From Ruminococcaceae bacterium UBA1375 (GTDB lineage Bacteria > Bacillota > Clostridia > Oscillospirales > Ruminococcaceae), in contig DBRF01000016.1 of the NCBI GenBank assembly GCA_002305795.1, positions 73,709-104,186 on the forward strand: a stretch of DNA of 30,478 bases, read 5' to 3'. Positions within the stretch are counted from its first letter, which is position 1. Each line of letters begins with the position of its first letter. The position numbers and the translations under genes were made by a program. Of this stretch, positions 9,591 to 17,417 are shown one piece after another. Below the pieces are notes generated by a model. It saw nothing but the letters and a program-made list of their open reading frames with translations. It did no database searches and was not told the origin of the DNA.

Positions 9591-10988
9591 ATGAATACCA
9601 AAGCGGCGCAATTTTTTGAAATGCTCAAAACCAAACGGGTTTGGGTGGTTGGCATGGGAGTCAGCCACTTCGACCTGATCAAATTATTCCTGCAAAAAGG
9701 AATCGACGTCACGGTAGTGGACCGCTCCACCCCGGAACAGATCGGGGAAAACTACACCGCCTTAAAGGAACTGGGGGCCAAGTTCCAGTTGGGAGAAGGT
9801 TATCTGGACGGGCTGGAAGATGAGTGCGACATCCTCTTCCGCACCCCGGGGATGTACTTCCACATGGACCGGCTGACCCAGGCCCGGAAGGCGGGTGTGG
9901 TGGTCACCAGCGAGATGGAGTGCTTCTTCGACCTCTGCCCCTGCAAGACCTACGCCGTCACCGGCAGCGACGGCAAAACCACCACCACCACTTTAATCTC
10001 CGAAATGCTGAAGGCCAGCGGCAAAAAGGTTTGGCTGGGGGGCAACATCGGCAAGGCTCTGCTGCCCATCATCGAGCAGGTACAGCCGGAGGACCGGGCG
10101 GTGGTGGAGCTCAGCTCCTTCCAGCTGCTTTCCATGCGCCAGCCGGTGGATGTGTCGGTGGTGACCAACCTGTCCCCCAACCATCTCAACGTCCACAAAA
10201 CCATGGAGGAGTACACCTGGAGCAAGACCAACATCTTTGCCCACTCCAACGCCTTTTCCAAAACGGTGCTGAACCTGGACAACGACATCACCCGTTCCTT
10301 CGCCCCTCAGGTCCGGGGCCGGGTGGCCTTTTTCTCCCGAAAAGAGATGCCCTATGAAGGCAGCTACTTAAAGGAAGATGGAATGCTCTGCCGGGTGCAC
10401 AAGGGAAAAGCCACCCCCATCCTCCACATGGAGGACATCAAGATCCCGGGGATGCACAATGTGGAAAACTACCTCACCGCCATTGCCGCAGTCAGCGAGG
10501 AAGTCAGCGATGAAGTCATCGTCCAGGTGGCCAAAACCTTCGGCGGGGTGGAACACCGGATCGAGCTGGTGCGCACCTTGGACGGAGTGCGGTACTACAA
10601 CGACAGCATCGCCACCAGCCCCACCCGGACCATTGCCGGGCTGCGGGCCTTCCACCAGAAGCTCATCGTCATTGCCGGGGGATACGACAAGCACATCCCC
10701 TACGAGCCTTTGGCCAAAGATGTGGTGGAACGGGTGAAGCTGCTGATTCTGCTGGGAGCCACCGGGCCGAAAATCAAGGCCGCTGTCACTGGCTATGAGG
10801 GGTACACCCTCGGCAACCCGGAAATCATTACGGTGAACACCCTGGAAGAAGCGGTGCAGACTGCACGGGAACACGCCGTCCCCGGAGACGTGGTGACCCT
10901 CAGCCCCGCCAGCGCCAGCTTCGATCTTTACAAGAACTTTGAGCAGCGGGGCCATCACTTTAAAAAGATTGTCAACAGTTTGGAGTGA
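9591..10988 (+). CDS. murD: UDP-N-acetylmuramoyl-L-alanine--D-glutamate ligase
   Basis: Cytoplasmic Mur ligase that adds D-glutamate to UDP-MurNAc-L-Ala in peptidoglycan synthesis, using ATP. About 465 residues. The N-terminal Rossmann-type domain begins VWVVGMGVSHFDL, and the ATP loop GSDGKTTTT is at 125-133. The central domain has NLSPNHLNVHKTMEEYTWSK, and the C-terminal ligase domain shows EHRIELVRTLDGVRYYNDSI followed by SPTRTIAGL and LSPASASFDLYKNFEQRG, the MurD ending. The ATG at 9591 starts the homologous part; an in-frame ATG at 9579 is also possible because the purine-rich stretch before both is ambiguous. It leads the run of four genes ending at 14520, although mur genes usually cluster in the dcw locus. 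Confidence 0.95.
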   Translation: MNTKAAQFFEMLKTKRVWVVGMGVSHFDLIKLFLQKGIDVTVVDRSTPEQIGENYTALKELGAKFQLGEGYLDGLEDECDILFRTPGMYFHMDRLTQARKAGVVVTSEMECFFDLCPCKTYAVTGSDGKTTTTTLISEMLKASGKKVWLGGNIGKALLPIIEQVQPEDRAVVELSSFQLLSMRQPVDVSVVTNLSPNHLNVHKTMEEYTWSKTNIFAHSNAFSKTVLNLDNDITRSFAPQVRGRVAFFSRKEMPYEGSYLKEDGMLCRVHKGKATPILHMEDIKIPGMHNVENYLTAIAAVSEEVSDEVIVQVAKTFGGVEHRIELVRTLDGVRYYNDSIATSPTRTIAGLRAFHQKLIVIAGGYDKHIPYEPLAKDVVERVKLLILLGATGPKIKAAVTGYEGYTLGNPEIITVNTLEEAVQTAREHAVPGDVVTLSPASASFDLYKNFEQRGHHFKKIVNSLE

Positions 10989-10994
10989 GACAAG

Positions 10995-12062
10995 TTGGAA
11001 GAATTGGAACAGAAACTGTTGGGCTGGTTAAAAGAGCTGTGCCCTGAGCCGGACACCGTCAATGATTGGGAAGGCGGCCATGCCTGGACCGCCCAGAAAG
11101 CGGCGAAAAAGCTGTTAAGCCAATACTGCGCTCATTCTTCGGTAGAGGTGGACCCCTTCGGCAGCGTGTCCGGTGTGTTCCGGCAGGCCGAGTTCGGCCA
11201 GCCCATGGTGCTGCTGGACGCTCACATTGACCAAATCGGCCTGGTGGTCACCGGCCACCAAGAGCGTGGCTTTTTAAAGGTTGCCCCCTACGGCGGCATG
11301 GACCGCCGGATTATGGCGGCACAGGGGGTGCTGCTGTACAGCGAAGCAGAAAAAGCCTGGCTGCCGGGGGTGGTGGCTTCCACCCCGCCCCATCTCACCA
11401 AGTCGGAAGAGCGGGACAGTGTGCCGGAAATCACCGACCTGCTGATTGACACCGGCCTGACCCAAGAGCAAGCGGAAGAAAAGCTCCCCCTGGGCAGCTT
11501 TGGGATGTTGGCAGCCCCCTTTACTCAACTGGGGGGACACCGCATCAACGCTTCCGCCCTGGACGACCGGGCGGGGATGGCGGTGCTGCTGGGAGTGTTG
11601 GAACTGCTCCAGGATGCGCCCCTGGACTGCGGGATTACGGTGCTGTTTTCCAACCGGGAGGAGGTCAACTCCGCCGGGGCCAAAACCGCCGGATACCGGC
11701 TCCACCCGGATTTAGTGCTGGCGGTGGACGTATCCTTTGCCAACGGGCCGGGGATTCCCAAGGACAAATGCGGCAAGCTGGGGGGCGGGCCCATGATCGG
11801 GGTCTCCCCCACCCTGACCCCTACCGTCAGCCAACGGCTGGTGGAACTGGCCGAGGAAAAAGAAATCCCCTATCAAATCGAAGTCATGGGGGGCAGCACC
11901 GGCACCAACGCCGATTCCCTCTCCCTGGTGCGGGGCGGACGGCGCAGCGGCCTGGTGAGCATTCCCCAGCGGAATATGCACACCCCGGCGGAAATCGTGG
12001 ACCTGCGGGACATAGCCAACACCGCCCGGCTGCTGGCGGAATATCTCAAGGAGGTGCGGTGA
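10995..12062 (+). CDS. M42-family metallopeptidase (first of a tandem pair)
   Basis: Co-catalytic di-metal aminopeptidase or glucanase-like enzyme of family M42 (PepA/YsdC/FrvX type), 355 residues. The metal ligands and catalytic residues expected for the family are present: His77 and Asp79 (DAHIDQIG), Asp190/191 (ALDDRAG), Glu222/223 (NREEV), Asp245 (AVDVSF) and His329 (NMHTP). The start is TTG at 10995, with GGAGTG seven bases upstream, six bases after the murD stop; no ATG fits. Family members form dodecameric tetrahedra that trim peptides. It is clearly paralogous to the next gene but diverged, so the two may differ in substrate or form mixed assemblies (inference). Confidence 0.88.
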   Translation: MEELEQKLLGWLKELCPEPDTVNDWEGGHAWTAQKAAKKLLSQYCAHSSVEVDPFGSVSGVFRQAEFGQPMVLLDAHIDQIGLVVTGHQERGFLKVAPYGGMDRRIMAAQGVLLYSEAEKAWLPGVVASTPPHLTKSEERDSVPEITDLLIDTGLTQEQAEEKLPLGSFGMLAAPFTQLGGHRINASALDDRAGMAVLLGVLELLQDAPLDCGITVLFSNREEVNSAGAKTAGYRLHPDLVLAVDVSFANGPGIPKDKCGKLGGGPMIGVSPTLTPTVSQRLVELAEEKEIPYQIEVMGGSTGTNADSLSLVRGGRRSGLVSIPQRNMHTPAEIVDLRDIANTARLLAEYLKEVR

Positions 12063-12065
12063 ATC

Positions 12066-13214
12066 ATGGAACACACTGACCAGACCTTAGACGCCTTTTT
12101 GGAGGAGCTGAAGGAACATTCTTCCGGCAGTTCCGGCATGAGTCCCAACCAAAAGCTGGATTCTGATTTATTCCGCTACTCCGCCGCCCCCGGCATTTCC
12201 GGCCGGGAAGCTGCTCCCGCCTGCTTGGTGCGTGGGCAGGTGGAGGAGCTGGGGTACACCCTGACAGAAGACCCTCTGGGCAATCTCTGCTACCACAAAG
12301 GGGAGCCGGACCCCCTCCGTCCCCGGCTGATGATTTCCGCCCACCTGGACGAAGTGGGGCTGATGGCCACCTATCTGGAGGAGGACGGCATGGTGCGGTT
12401 CACCTGCGTAGGGGGCATCGACGCCAGAGTGCTGCCGGGGCGGGCGGTGTACCTGCCCCGCTCCCACTGCTACGGGGTGATTGGGGTGAAACCCATCCAT
12501 CTGGTGGATTCGGCCCAGCGGGGCAAAGCGGTGTCTGTGGAGGATTTGGTACTGGATTTGGGCGCAGACAGCAAGGAAGAAGCCCAAACGCTGGTGCAGC
12601 CGGGAGACCAGATTGTCTTTGACTGCCGGGGCTGGACGGAACAGGGCAGCCTGGTCCGGGGGAAGGCCCTGGACGACCGGGCGGGCTGCGTGATTTTAAT
12701 GCAGCTCATGGAGCAGCTGGACGATTCCAACATCACCTTCTGCTTCCTCACCCAGGAAGAGGTGGGCTGCCGGGGAGCCAAAGCCGCCGCAGAGCGCATC
12801 CGACCGGACTACTCCATTGTGCTGGAAGCCACCACCGCCGCCGACCTGCCGGGGGTGCCGGAACAAAAACAGGTCTGCCAGCTGGGCAAAGGGGCGGTGG
12901 TTGGATTTATGGACCGCAGCACCATCTACAGCAGAAACCTGTACCAAACCGCCTTTGAGCTGGCCCAAAAGCAAAACATCCCCATCCAGACCAAAACCAT
13001 GGTGGCGGGAGGCAACGACGCCGGCGCCATCCACACCGCAGCCGGCGGGGTGCAGACCCTTGCCATCAGCGTGCCCTGCCGGTACCTCCACAGCCCCAGC
13101 TGTGTCATTGACCCCAAGGACGCCTATGCGGTGCGGGATCTGGCGCAAGTGCTGGCCCAGGAGATGGTCAGCGGACGGCTGAGCCGGGAGTGGGACGGCC
13201 AAGAGATTTTTTAA
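12066..13214 (+). CDS. M42-family metallopeptidase (second of a tandem pair)
   Basis: Second M42 di-metal peptidase, 382 residues, starting three bases after the first one stops. Its ligands are intact: His93 and Asp95 (SAHLDEVG), Asp203/204 (ALDDRAG), Glu231/232 (TQEEVGCRGA), Glu254 (VLEATTAAD) and His342 (RYLHSP). The VGCRGA stretch is closer to the standard M42 pattern than the first copy's VNSAGA. It has about 25 extra hydrophilic N-terminal residues (SSGSSGMSPNQ). The tight spacing means co-transcription with murD. Possible roles are peptide trimming in protein turnover or recycling of wall peptides; the sequence does not decide. Confidence 0.9.
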   Translation: MEHTDQTLDAFLEELKEHSSGSSGMSPNQKLDSDLFRYSAAPGISGREAAPACLVRGQVEELGYTLTEDPLGNLCYHKGEPDPLRPRLMISAHLDEVGLMATYLEEDGMVRFTCVGGIDARVLPGRAVYLPRSHCYGVIGVKPIHLVDSAQRGKAVSVEDLVLDLGADSKEEAQTLVQPGDQIVFDCRGWTEQGSLVRGKALDDRAGCVILMQLMEQLDDSNITFCFLTQEEVGCRGAKAAAERIRPDYSIVLEATTAADLPGVPEQKQVCQLGKGAVVGFMDRSTIYSRNLYQTAFELAQKQNIPIQTKTMVAGGNDAGAIHTAAGGVQTLAISVPCRYLHSPSCVIDPKDAYAVRDLAQVLAQEMVSGRLSREWDGQEIF

Positions 13215-13254
13215 TTTTACCCAACTACAATAGACAAAGGAAGTTAGCAACAGA

Positions 13255-14520
13255 ATGGAAGAACTGTTTCCCCTTTCTCCCCGCCTGAAGGCACTGGCCA
13301 AGCAGGCGGAGGAGGACTGCCGTCCGGTTTTTGACCGGATCGGGCAGATTCAGCGATACAACGAACAAAAGGTATTGAAAGCGTTCCGGGACTGCCGGGT
13401 CAGCGAAACCCATTTCGTGGCCACCACCGGCTACGGCTACGGCGACCGGGGCCGGGAGAACCTGGATGAAGTGTACGCTGCCGCCTTCGGCTGCGAGGAC
13501 GCCCTGGTGCGGTACAGCTTCGTTTCCGGCACCCATGCCCTAAGCGTGGCCCTCTTCGGGGTGCTCCGCACCGGGGACACCATGGTGAGCCTGGCCGGCG
13601 GAGTGTACGACACCATGGAAGAGGTCATCGGCCTGCGGGGGGAAGGCAACGGCTCCCTGAAGGACTACGGCATTTCCTACCGGCAGGTGGATTTGACCGC
13701 CGAAGGCAAGCCGGACTATGAGGCCATGGCCGAAGCGGTAAAGGGAGCGAAAGTGGGATACCTTCAGCGCTCCCGGGGGTATTCTTTACGGGAGTCCTTT
13801 ACCATGGACGTGGTGGAAAAAATCATCCGCACCGCCAAGGAAGCCAACCCGGATTTGATTGTGATTGTGGACAACTGCTACGGGGAATTTGTGGACACCA
13901 AGGAGCCGGTGCAGGTAGGGGCGGACTTGATGATCGGCTCTTTAATCAAAAACCCCGGCGGCGGCATTGCCCGCACCGGCGGCTACATTGCCGGACGCCA
14001 CGACCTCATCGAACTTTGCGGCTACCGTCTCACCGCCGTGGGCATGGGCCGGGAAGTGGGGTGCAGCTTAGGGATGAACCGGGAGCTGTACCTGGGGTTC
14101 TTCTTTGCCCCCAGCGTCACCGCCAGCGCTTTGAAAACCGGGGCTTTTGCCCTGCGGCTGTTTGAACTCATGGGGTACGAGGTCTTCCCCGCCTTTGACG
14201 CTCCCCGCAGCGACATTATCTCCGCCATCAACCTGAAAACCCCGGAGGCTTTGGTGGCCTTCTGCCAAGGCATCCAGGCAGGCAGCCCGGTGGACTCCTT
14301 CGTGAAGCCGGAGCCCTGGGATATGCCGGGGTATTCCGACCAGGTGGTGATGGCGGCGGGAGCCTTCACCATGGGGGCCTCCATCGAACTGAGTGCCGAC
14401 GGGCCCATCCGTCCCCCCTACGCCGTTTGGCTCCAAGGAGGACTGACCTACGAAACCGGGCGCACCGGGGTGCTGCTGGCGGCCCAGGAAGTGTTGGACA
14501 GCGGCGCCGCCCAGGCATAA
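13255..14520 (+). CDS. PLP enzyme of the methionine gamma-lyase/aluminium-resistance (YnbB) family
   Basis: Fold-type I pyridoxal-phosphate enzyme, 421 residues, usual length. PLP-site features are SFVSGTHALSVALFG (about 88-102), Asp206 in VIVDNCYGEF and the likely Schiff-base Lys232 in SLIKNPGGGIARTGGYIAG. The family is annotated as methionine gamma-lyase-like or aluminium resistance protein; it is related to Cys/Met metabolism enzymes but its physiological substrate is poorly known. An AAGGAAG-type site precedes the ATG by about ten bases. It closes the run that began with murD, 40 bases after the M42 gene, and is followed by a bidirectional terminator. Confidence 0.88.
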   Translation: MEELFPLSPRLKALAKQAEEDCRPVFDRIGQIQRYNEQKVLKAFRDCRVSETHFVATTGYGYGDRGRENLDEVYAAAFGCEDALVRYSFVSGTHALSVALFGVLRTGDTMVSLAGGVYDTMEEVIGLRGEGNGSLKDYGISYRQVDLTAEGKPDYEAMAEAVKGAKVGYLQRSRGYSLRESFTMDVVEKIIRTAKEANPDLIVIVDNCYGEFVDTKEPVQVGADLMIGSLIKNPGGGIARTGGYIAGRHDLIELCGYRLTAVGMGREVGCSLGMNRELYLGFFFAPSVTASALKTGAFALRLFELMGYEVFPAFDAPRSDIISAINLKTPEALVAFCQGIQAGSPVDSFVKPEPWDMPGYSDQVVMAAGAFTMGASIELSADGPIRPPYAVWLQGGLTYETGRTGVLLAAQEVLDSGAAQA

Positions 14521-14571
14521 AACAGGCGGAAAACCGTTTTCCCGACAGTTTTCATTGCAAGACAAAAAGAA

Positions 14572-14608
14572 AAGCGGGCCTGTTTATCAAGCAACAGACC
14601 CGTTTTTT
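14572..14608. terminator. Bidirectional terminator between the PLP enzyme and the VanY gene
   Basis: CGGGCCTGTT (14575-14584) pairs with AACAGACCCG (14593-14602), one mismatch, followed by TTTTTT on the plus strand. On the minus strand it is followed by CTTTTCTTTTTG. It fits both converging genes. Confidence 0.8.
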
Positions 14609-14609
14609 G

Positions 14610-15392
14610 CTATTCTGTTTGCTGGGTTTCCCAGGTGGAACCCGACGTTTGTGTTTCCGCTTCCTGGATATAGCCTTGCTGGATGAGGTATTCCTCCAAA
14701 CAGAGGTTTTGCTGCTGCATGGCCAGGGCCGCATCCCGGCCCACATACCGCAGGTGCCAGGGTTCGTAGGTAATGCCGGTGATTTCCTGCTTATCGGCAG
14801 TATAGCGCACCACAAAGCCGTATTGGACACTGTTGGCCGCCAGCCACTGGCCTTCCGGCGTCTCGGCAAAGGCTTCGTCCAAGGTCTGGTGGGAGACGGA
14901 GACAATGTCCACCGCCAGGCCGGTTTCATGCTCGCTGTAACCGGGCAGGGCAATGTTCTGCATGGCGGCGGCGTAGGCCTCTTCGGCGTCCATGCCCTGC
15001 TGGGTAAACTCATCCCGCTCCTGGTTAAACAGTTGCATCTGCCGGTTATAGTCCCGGTAGGAGCTGCACACCAGCGGCTCCAATCCCGCCTGCTCCATAT
15101 CGTTGAGCATGGTGGTTAAGTCCTGGAGGATGCGGGCGTCCACCTGTTCGTTGCGATAGTCGCTCAAGGTGGCAAGCTGCACCGAAAAGTCCTCCGGCAG
15201 GGCCAGGTCGTTGGTCACCAAAATCAAATTCCAGGGAATGCCGGAGGTATCGCTCTGGGCGGAATCCCCCTCCGGCTGGGAGACGGAATCCCCGGTGGGA
15301 ATCCGCCCCACCACAAAACAAATCAGCACAAAGGCCAAAATCGCTATCACATAGGCTGCCGCCGGACGCATCTGTTTTAATTTTCGTTTCAT
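14610..15392 (-). CDS. D-alanyl-D-alanine carboxypeptidase, VanY family, membrane-anchored
   Basis: Zinc peptidase that removes the terminal D-Ala from peptidoglycan stem peptides, acting outside the membrane. It has 260 residues. Residues 11-29 (AAAYVIAILAFVLICFVVG) are a membrane anchor or uncleaved signal, followed by a Ser/Asp/Gln-rich linker. The M15 zinc motif SEHETGLAVD gives His155 and Asp162; the second motif, YEPWHLRYVG, gives Glu210 and His213. SSYRDYNRQ (110-118) is the usual VanY core start. A family link to vancomycin resistance does not mean resistance here: no vanHAX-type genes are in the window, and such enzymes are common housekeeping wall hydrolases. Confidence 0.9.
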   Translation of the reverse strand: MKRKLKQMRPAAAYVIAILAFVLICFVVGRIPTGDSVSQPEGDSAQSDTSGIPWNLILVTNDLALPEDFSVQLATLSDYRNEQVDARILQDLTTMLNDMEQAGLEPLVCSSYRDYNRQMQLFNQERDEFTQQGMDAEEAYAAAMQNIALPGYSEHETGLAVDIVSVSHQTLDEAFAETPEGQWLAANSVQYGFVVRYTADKQEITGITYEPWHLRYVGRDAALAMQQQNLCLEEYLIQQGYIQEAETQTSGSTWETQQTE

Positions 15393-15455
15393 TGGATTCC
15401 TCCCTCCCGGCAGATCTCAACTGCCTGACTGCAAAATACCATGGTTTCTAACTTT

Positions 15456-15484
15456 ATTCTACTCGTTTCGGAAGGAAAATACAA
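15456..15484 (-). promoter_or_regulatory. Promoter of the VanY-type gene
   Basis: On the minus strand TTGTAT (15484 to 15479), 17 bases, TAGAAT (15461 to 15456). It almost touches the start of the divergent decarboxylase gene at 15487, so regulation of the two could interfere. Confidence 0.6.
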
Positions 15485-15486
15485 GC

Positions 15487-16818
15487 ATGGAATCACCGCT
15501 TCGACAGTATTTAGAAAAACTTCATAATTCCCGCCGGGCACGGTTTCATATGCCGGGGCACAAGGGACGAGGGACCCTTTCTCCCTTTGACGCCGCCTGC
15601 CCCTACGACATCACCGAAATCGCCGGGGCGGACAGCCTCTTTGAAGCCTCCGGCATTTTGGCCCAAGGGGAAGAAGCTACCGCCCGGCTATACGGTAGCA
15701 AAGCTACCCTTTGGTCGGCGGGAGGAAGCACCCTCTGCATCCAGGCCATGCTGGCGCTGGTCTGCCGGGAAGGAGATCTGGTGCTGGCGGTACGCAACGC
15801 CCACCACGCCTTTGCCCACGCCGCCATTCTGCTGGGGGTGCGGGTGCGGTGGATGTTGCCCCAAAACCGGGACCGGGGCGGGTTATACGGAGCGGTGACC
15901 CCCGGCGAAGTGGAGCAGATGCTGAAACAGTATCCCCAAGCCAAGGCGGTTTGGGTCACCACCCCGGACTATCTGGGGGGCATGGCGGATGTGAAGGGGC
16001 TGGCCCGGGTGTGCCACCAACGTGGTGTCAAGCTGCTGGTGGACAACGCCCACGGAGCCTATCTGCTCTACACCCACCGGCATCCTATGCAGCTGGGGGC
16101 GGACCTGTGCTGCGATTCCCCCCACAAAACCCTGCCGGTACTCACCGGCGGAGCCTGGCTGCACCTTTCCCATCAAGTCCCCTACACCGCCGACCAGGCC
16201 CGGCAGGCCATGAAGCTGTTCGGCTCCACCAGCCCCTCCTATCTGATTCTGCTAAGTTTGGAAGACTGCAACGGGTACCTGGCAGGGCCGGGAAAAGAGG
16301 AATTTGCCCGGCTCTACCAAACGGTCCGGGCCATGCGCCAAAGACTGGAGAAGCAGGGGGTGGCCCTGCTGCCCATGGAGGGGGATTACGCCAAGCTTAC
16401 CTTAGACGCCCCCGCCATGGGGTACACCGGGAAGGAAATCACCGGGTATCTGGACAGCCAAAAGATGGACTGGGAATATGCCGACGACCGGTTTGTGGTG
16501 CTGATGCTCTCCCCAAGCAACACCCCCCAAGAGCTGGCGGCGCTGGAACAGGCGCTGGTTTCCCTTCCCAAGAGGGAGCCAACGGCACAGGAGCAGGTCC
16601 CCTATTCCCTGCCCCCGCAGCGGATGGAGCTGCGGCAAGCCTACTTTGCCCCCAAAGAGGAAGTGCCCATCGGGCAGGCGGTGGGGCGAATCAGCGCCGC
16701 AGCCCAAAGCTGCTGTCCGCCGGGGGTGCCGGTGGTGATGCCGGGGGAGGAAATCACCCCCCAGGTGCAAAAACTGTTGCAAAAGAGTGGAAAGATTTCG
16801 CTGGATGTGGTACAATGA
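15487..16818 (+). CDS. Orn/Lys/Arg decarboxylase-family PLP protein (YaaO-like)
   Basis: Fold-type I PLP enzyme related to basic amino acid decarboxylases (SpeA/CadA/YaaO), 443 residues. FHMPGHKGRG (20-29) is the family's N-terminal signature. Asp186 in LVDNAHGAY and Lys214 in SPHKTLPVLTGG are the cofactor residues. The small C-terminal domain contains PGVPVVMPGEEITP. The substrate may be arginine or lysine, feeding polyamine synthesis, but it is not proven by sequence. The Bacillus homologue yaaO lies just upstream of tmk-yaaQ-yaaR-holB-yaaT, and the same block follows here without tmk. The last codons and the stop (16816-16818) lie inside the first hairpin of the repeat that follows. Confidence 0.88.
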   Translation: MESPLRQYLEKLHNSRRARFHMPGHKGRGTLSPFDAACPYDITEIAGADSLFEASGILAQGEEATARLYGSKATLWSAGGSTLCIQAMLALVCREGDLVLAVRNAHHAFAHAAILLGVRVRWMLPQNRDRGGLYGAVTPGEVEQMLKQYPQAKAVWVTTPDYLGGMADVKGLARVCHQRGVKLLVDNAHGAYLLYTHRHPMQLGADLCCDSPHKTLPVLTGGAWLHLSHQVPYTADQARQAMKLFGSTSPSYLILLSLEDCNGYLAGPGKEEFARLYQTVRAMRQRLEKQGVALLPMEGDYAKLTLDAPAMGYTGKEITGYLDSQKMDWEYADDRFVVLMLSPSNTPQELAALEQALVSLPKREPTAQEQVPYSLPPQRMELRQAYFAPKEEVPIGQAVGRISAAAQSCCPPGVPVVMPGEEITPQVQKLLQKSGKISLDVVQ

Positions 16819-16918
16819 TTGCTGGAAGCAATCATTGCGGTTCCCGCTTTGCCGCCCAAAAGCAGGGGCGGCATTTCGCCTGACGGCGAAAACCAGCGGA
16901 AACCCATCGGGTGCTTTA
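16811..16918. repeat. Structured repeat, unit 1
   Basis: Opens with a perfect hairpin, CAATGATTGCT (16813-16823), loop GGA and AGCAATCATTG (16827-16837). A second domain follows: outer stem GGTTCCCGCT (16839-16848) with AGCGGAAACC (16895-16904), nine of ten pairs. It encloses two hairpins, GCCGCCC/GGGCGGC (16851-16857, 16866-16872) and TTTCGCC/GGCGAAA (16874-16880, 16885-16891). The tail ATCGGGTGCTTTA ends the unit. It is repeated with changes 111 bases downstream. The nature is unknown: MITE-like palindromic element or structured RNA. Confidence 0.85.
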
Positions 16919-16921
16919 TGG

Positions 16922-17047
16922 TACAATGATTGCTGGAAGCAATCATTGTGATTTCCCTCTTGGCCTGACTCAGAAACGTCTTCGACCTTTCTGTCCGGCC
17001 GGCCATTTTGCTTCGCAAAAAACGAGGGAAATCTATCGGATGTTTTA
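16922..17047. repeat. Structured repeat, unit 2
   Basis: Repeats the hairpin exactly (16924-16948). Its second domain has different bases but the same plan: outer stem GATTTCCCTC (16950-16959) with GAGGGAAATC (17024-17033), ten perfect pairs. Inside are CAGAAACGTC-TTC-GACCTTTCTG (16971-16993, one C-C mismatch) and TTTTGC-TTC-GCAAAA (17006-17020). The tail ATCGGATGTTTTA ends about 30 bases before the darA ribosome site. Four outer-stem pairs differ from unit 1 with pairing kept. Confidence 0.85.
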
Positions 17048-17090
17048 CACTCCAAGAAAAAATAACTCTGTCTTCAGGGAGGGAATCTTC

Positions 17091-17417
17091 ATGAAACTCA
17101 TTTACGCCATCATCAGCGACGACGACGTCAAATCCGTCACCGGGGAGCTGAACCAGGAAGGGTTTTACGCCACCCGGCTCTCCAGCAGCGGCAGCTTTCT
17201 CCGCAGCGGCAACACCACCCTGATGATCTGCACCGAGGACGAGCTGGTAGACCAGGCCATTTCCATCATCAAGGAAAACAGCTGCGAACGCAAAATGCTG
17301 GCGCCGGACTACCTGTCCATGTCCGCCCCGGAAATGTCGATTCCCGTTCCCGTGGAAGTGACGGTAGGGGGAGCTACCATTATGGTGGTCAACGTGGAGC
17401 GGTTTGAGAAAGCCTGA
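17091..17417 (+). CDS. darA: Cyclic di-AMP receptor, PII-like (DarA/PstA/YaaQ)
   Basis: Trimeric PII-like signal protein that binds cyclic di-AMP; its downstream targets are largely unknown. The 108-residue product matches the family from end to end: MKLIYAIISDDD, GFYATRLSSSGSFLRSGNTTLMICTEDE (the loop and strand that hold the nucleotide), and VEVTVGGATIMVVNVERFEK at the C-terminus. AGGGAGGG at 17076-17083 sits seven bases before the ATG. Its stop overlaps the holB start in TGATG, suggesting translational coupling. The same neighbour order is found in Bacillus (yaaQ-yaaR-holB), with yaaR missing here. Confidence 0.93.
   Translation: MKLIYAIISDDDVKSVTGELNQEGFYATRLSSSGSFLRSGNTTLMICTEDELVDQAISIIKENSCERKMLAPDYLSMSAPEMSIPVPVEVTVGGATIMVVNVERFEKA

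Noticed and set aside
14610..15392. Vancomycin-resistance gene
   Set aside because: VanY-type fold only; no vanH, vanA/B, vanX or two-component genes nearby, so a housekeeping carboxypeptidase is more likely.
16807..16929. TGGTACAAT in both repeat units as an extended -10 promoter
   Set aside because: No acceptable -35 at 16-18 bases upstream of either copy, and the bases are needed for the hairpin.
16811..17047. Cyclic di-AMP (ydaO-type) riboswitch upstream of darA
   Set aside because: Attractive because darA binds the same ligand, but I do not see the conserved ydaO core, and the fold is a repeated simple multi-hairpin unit.
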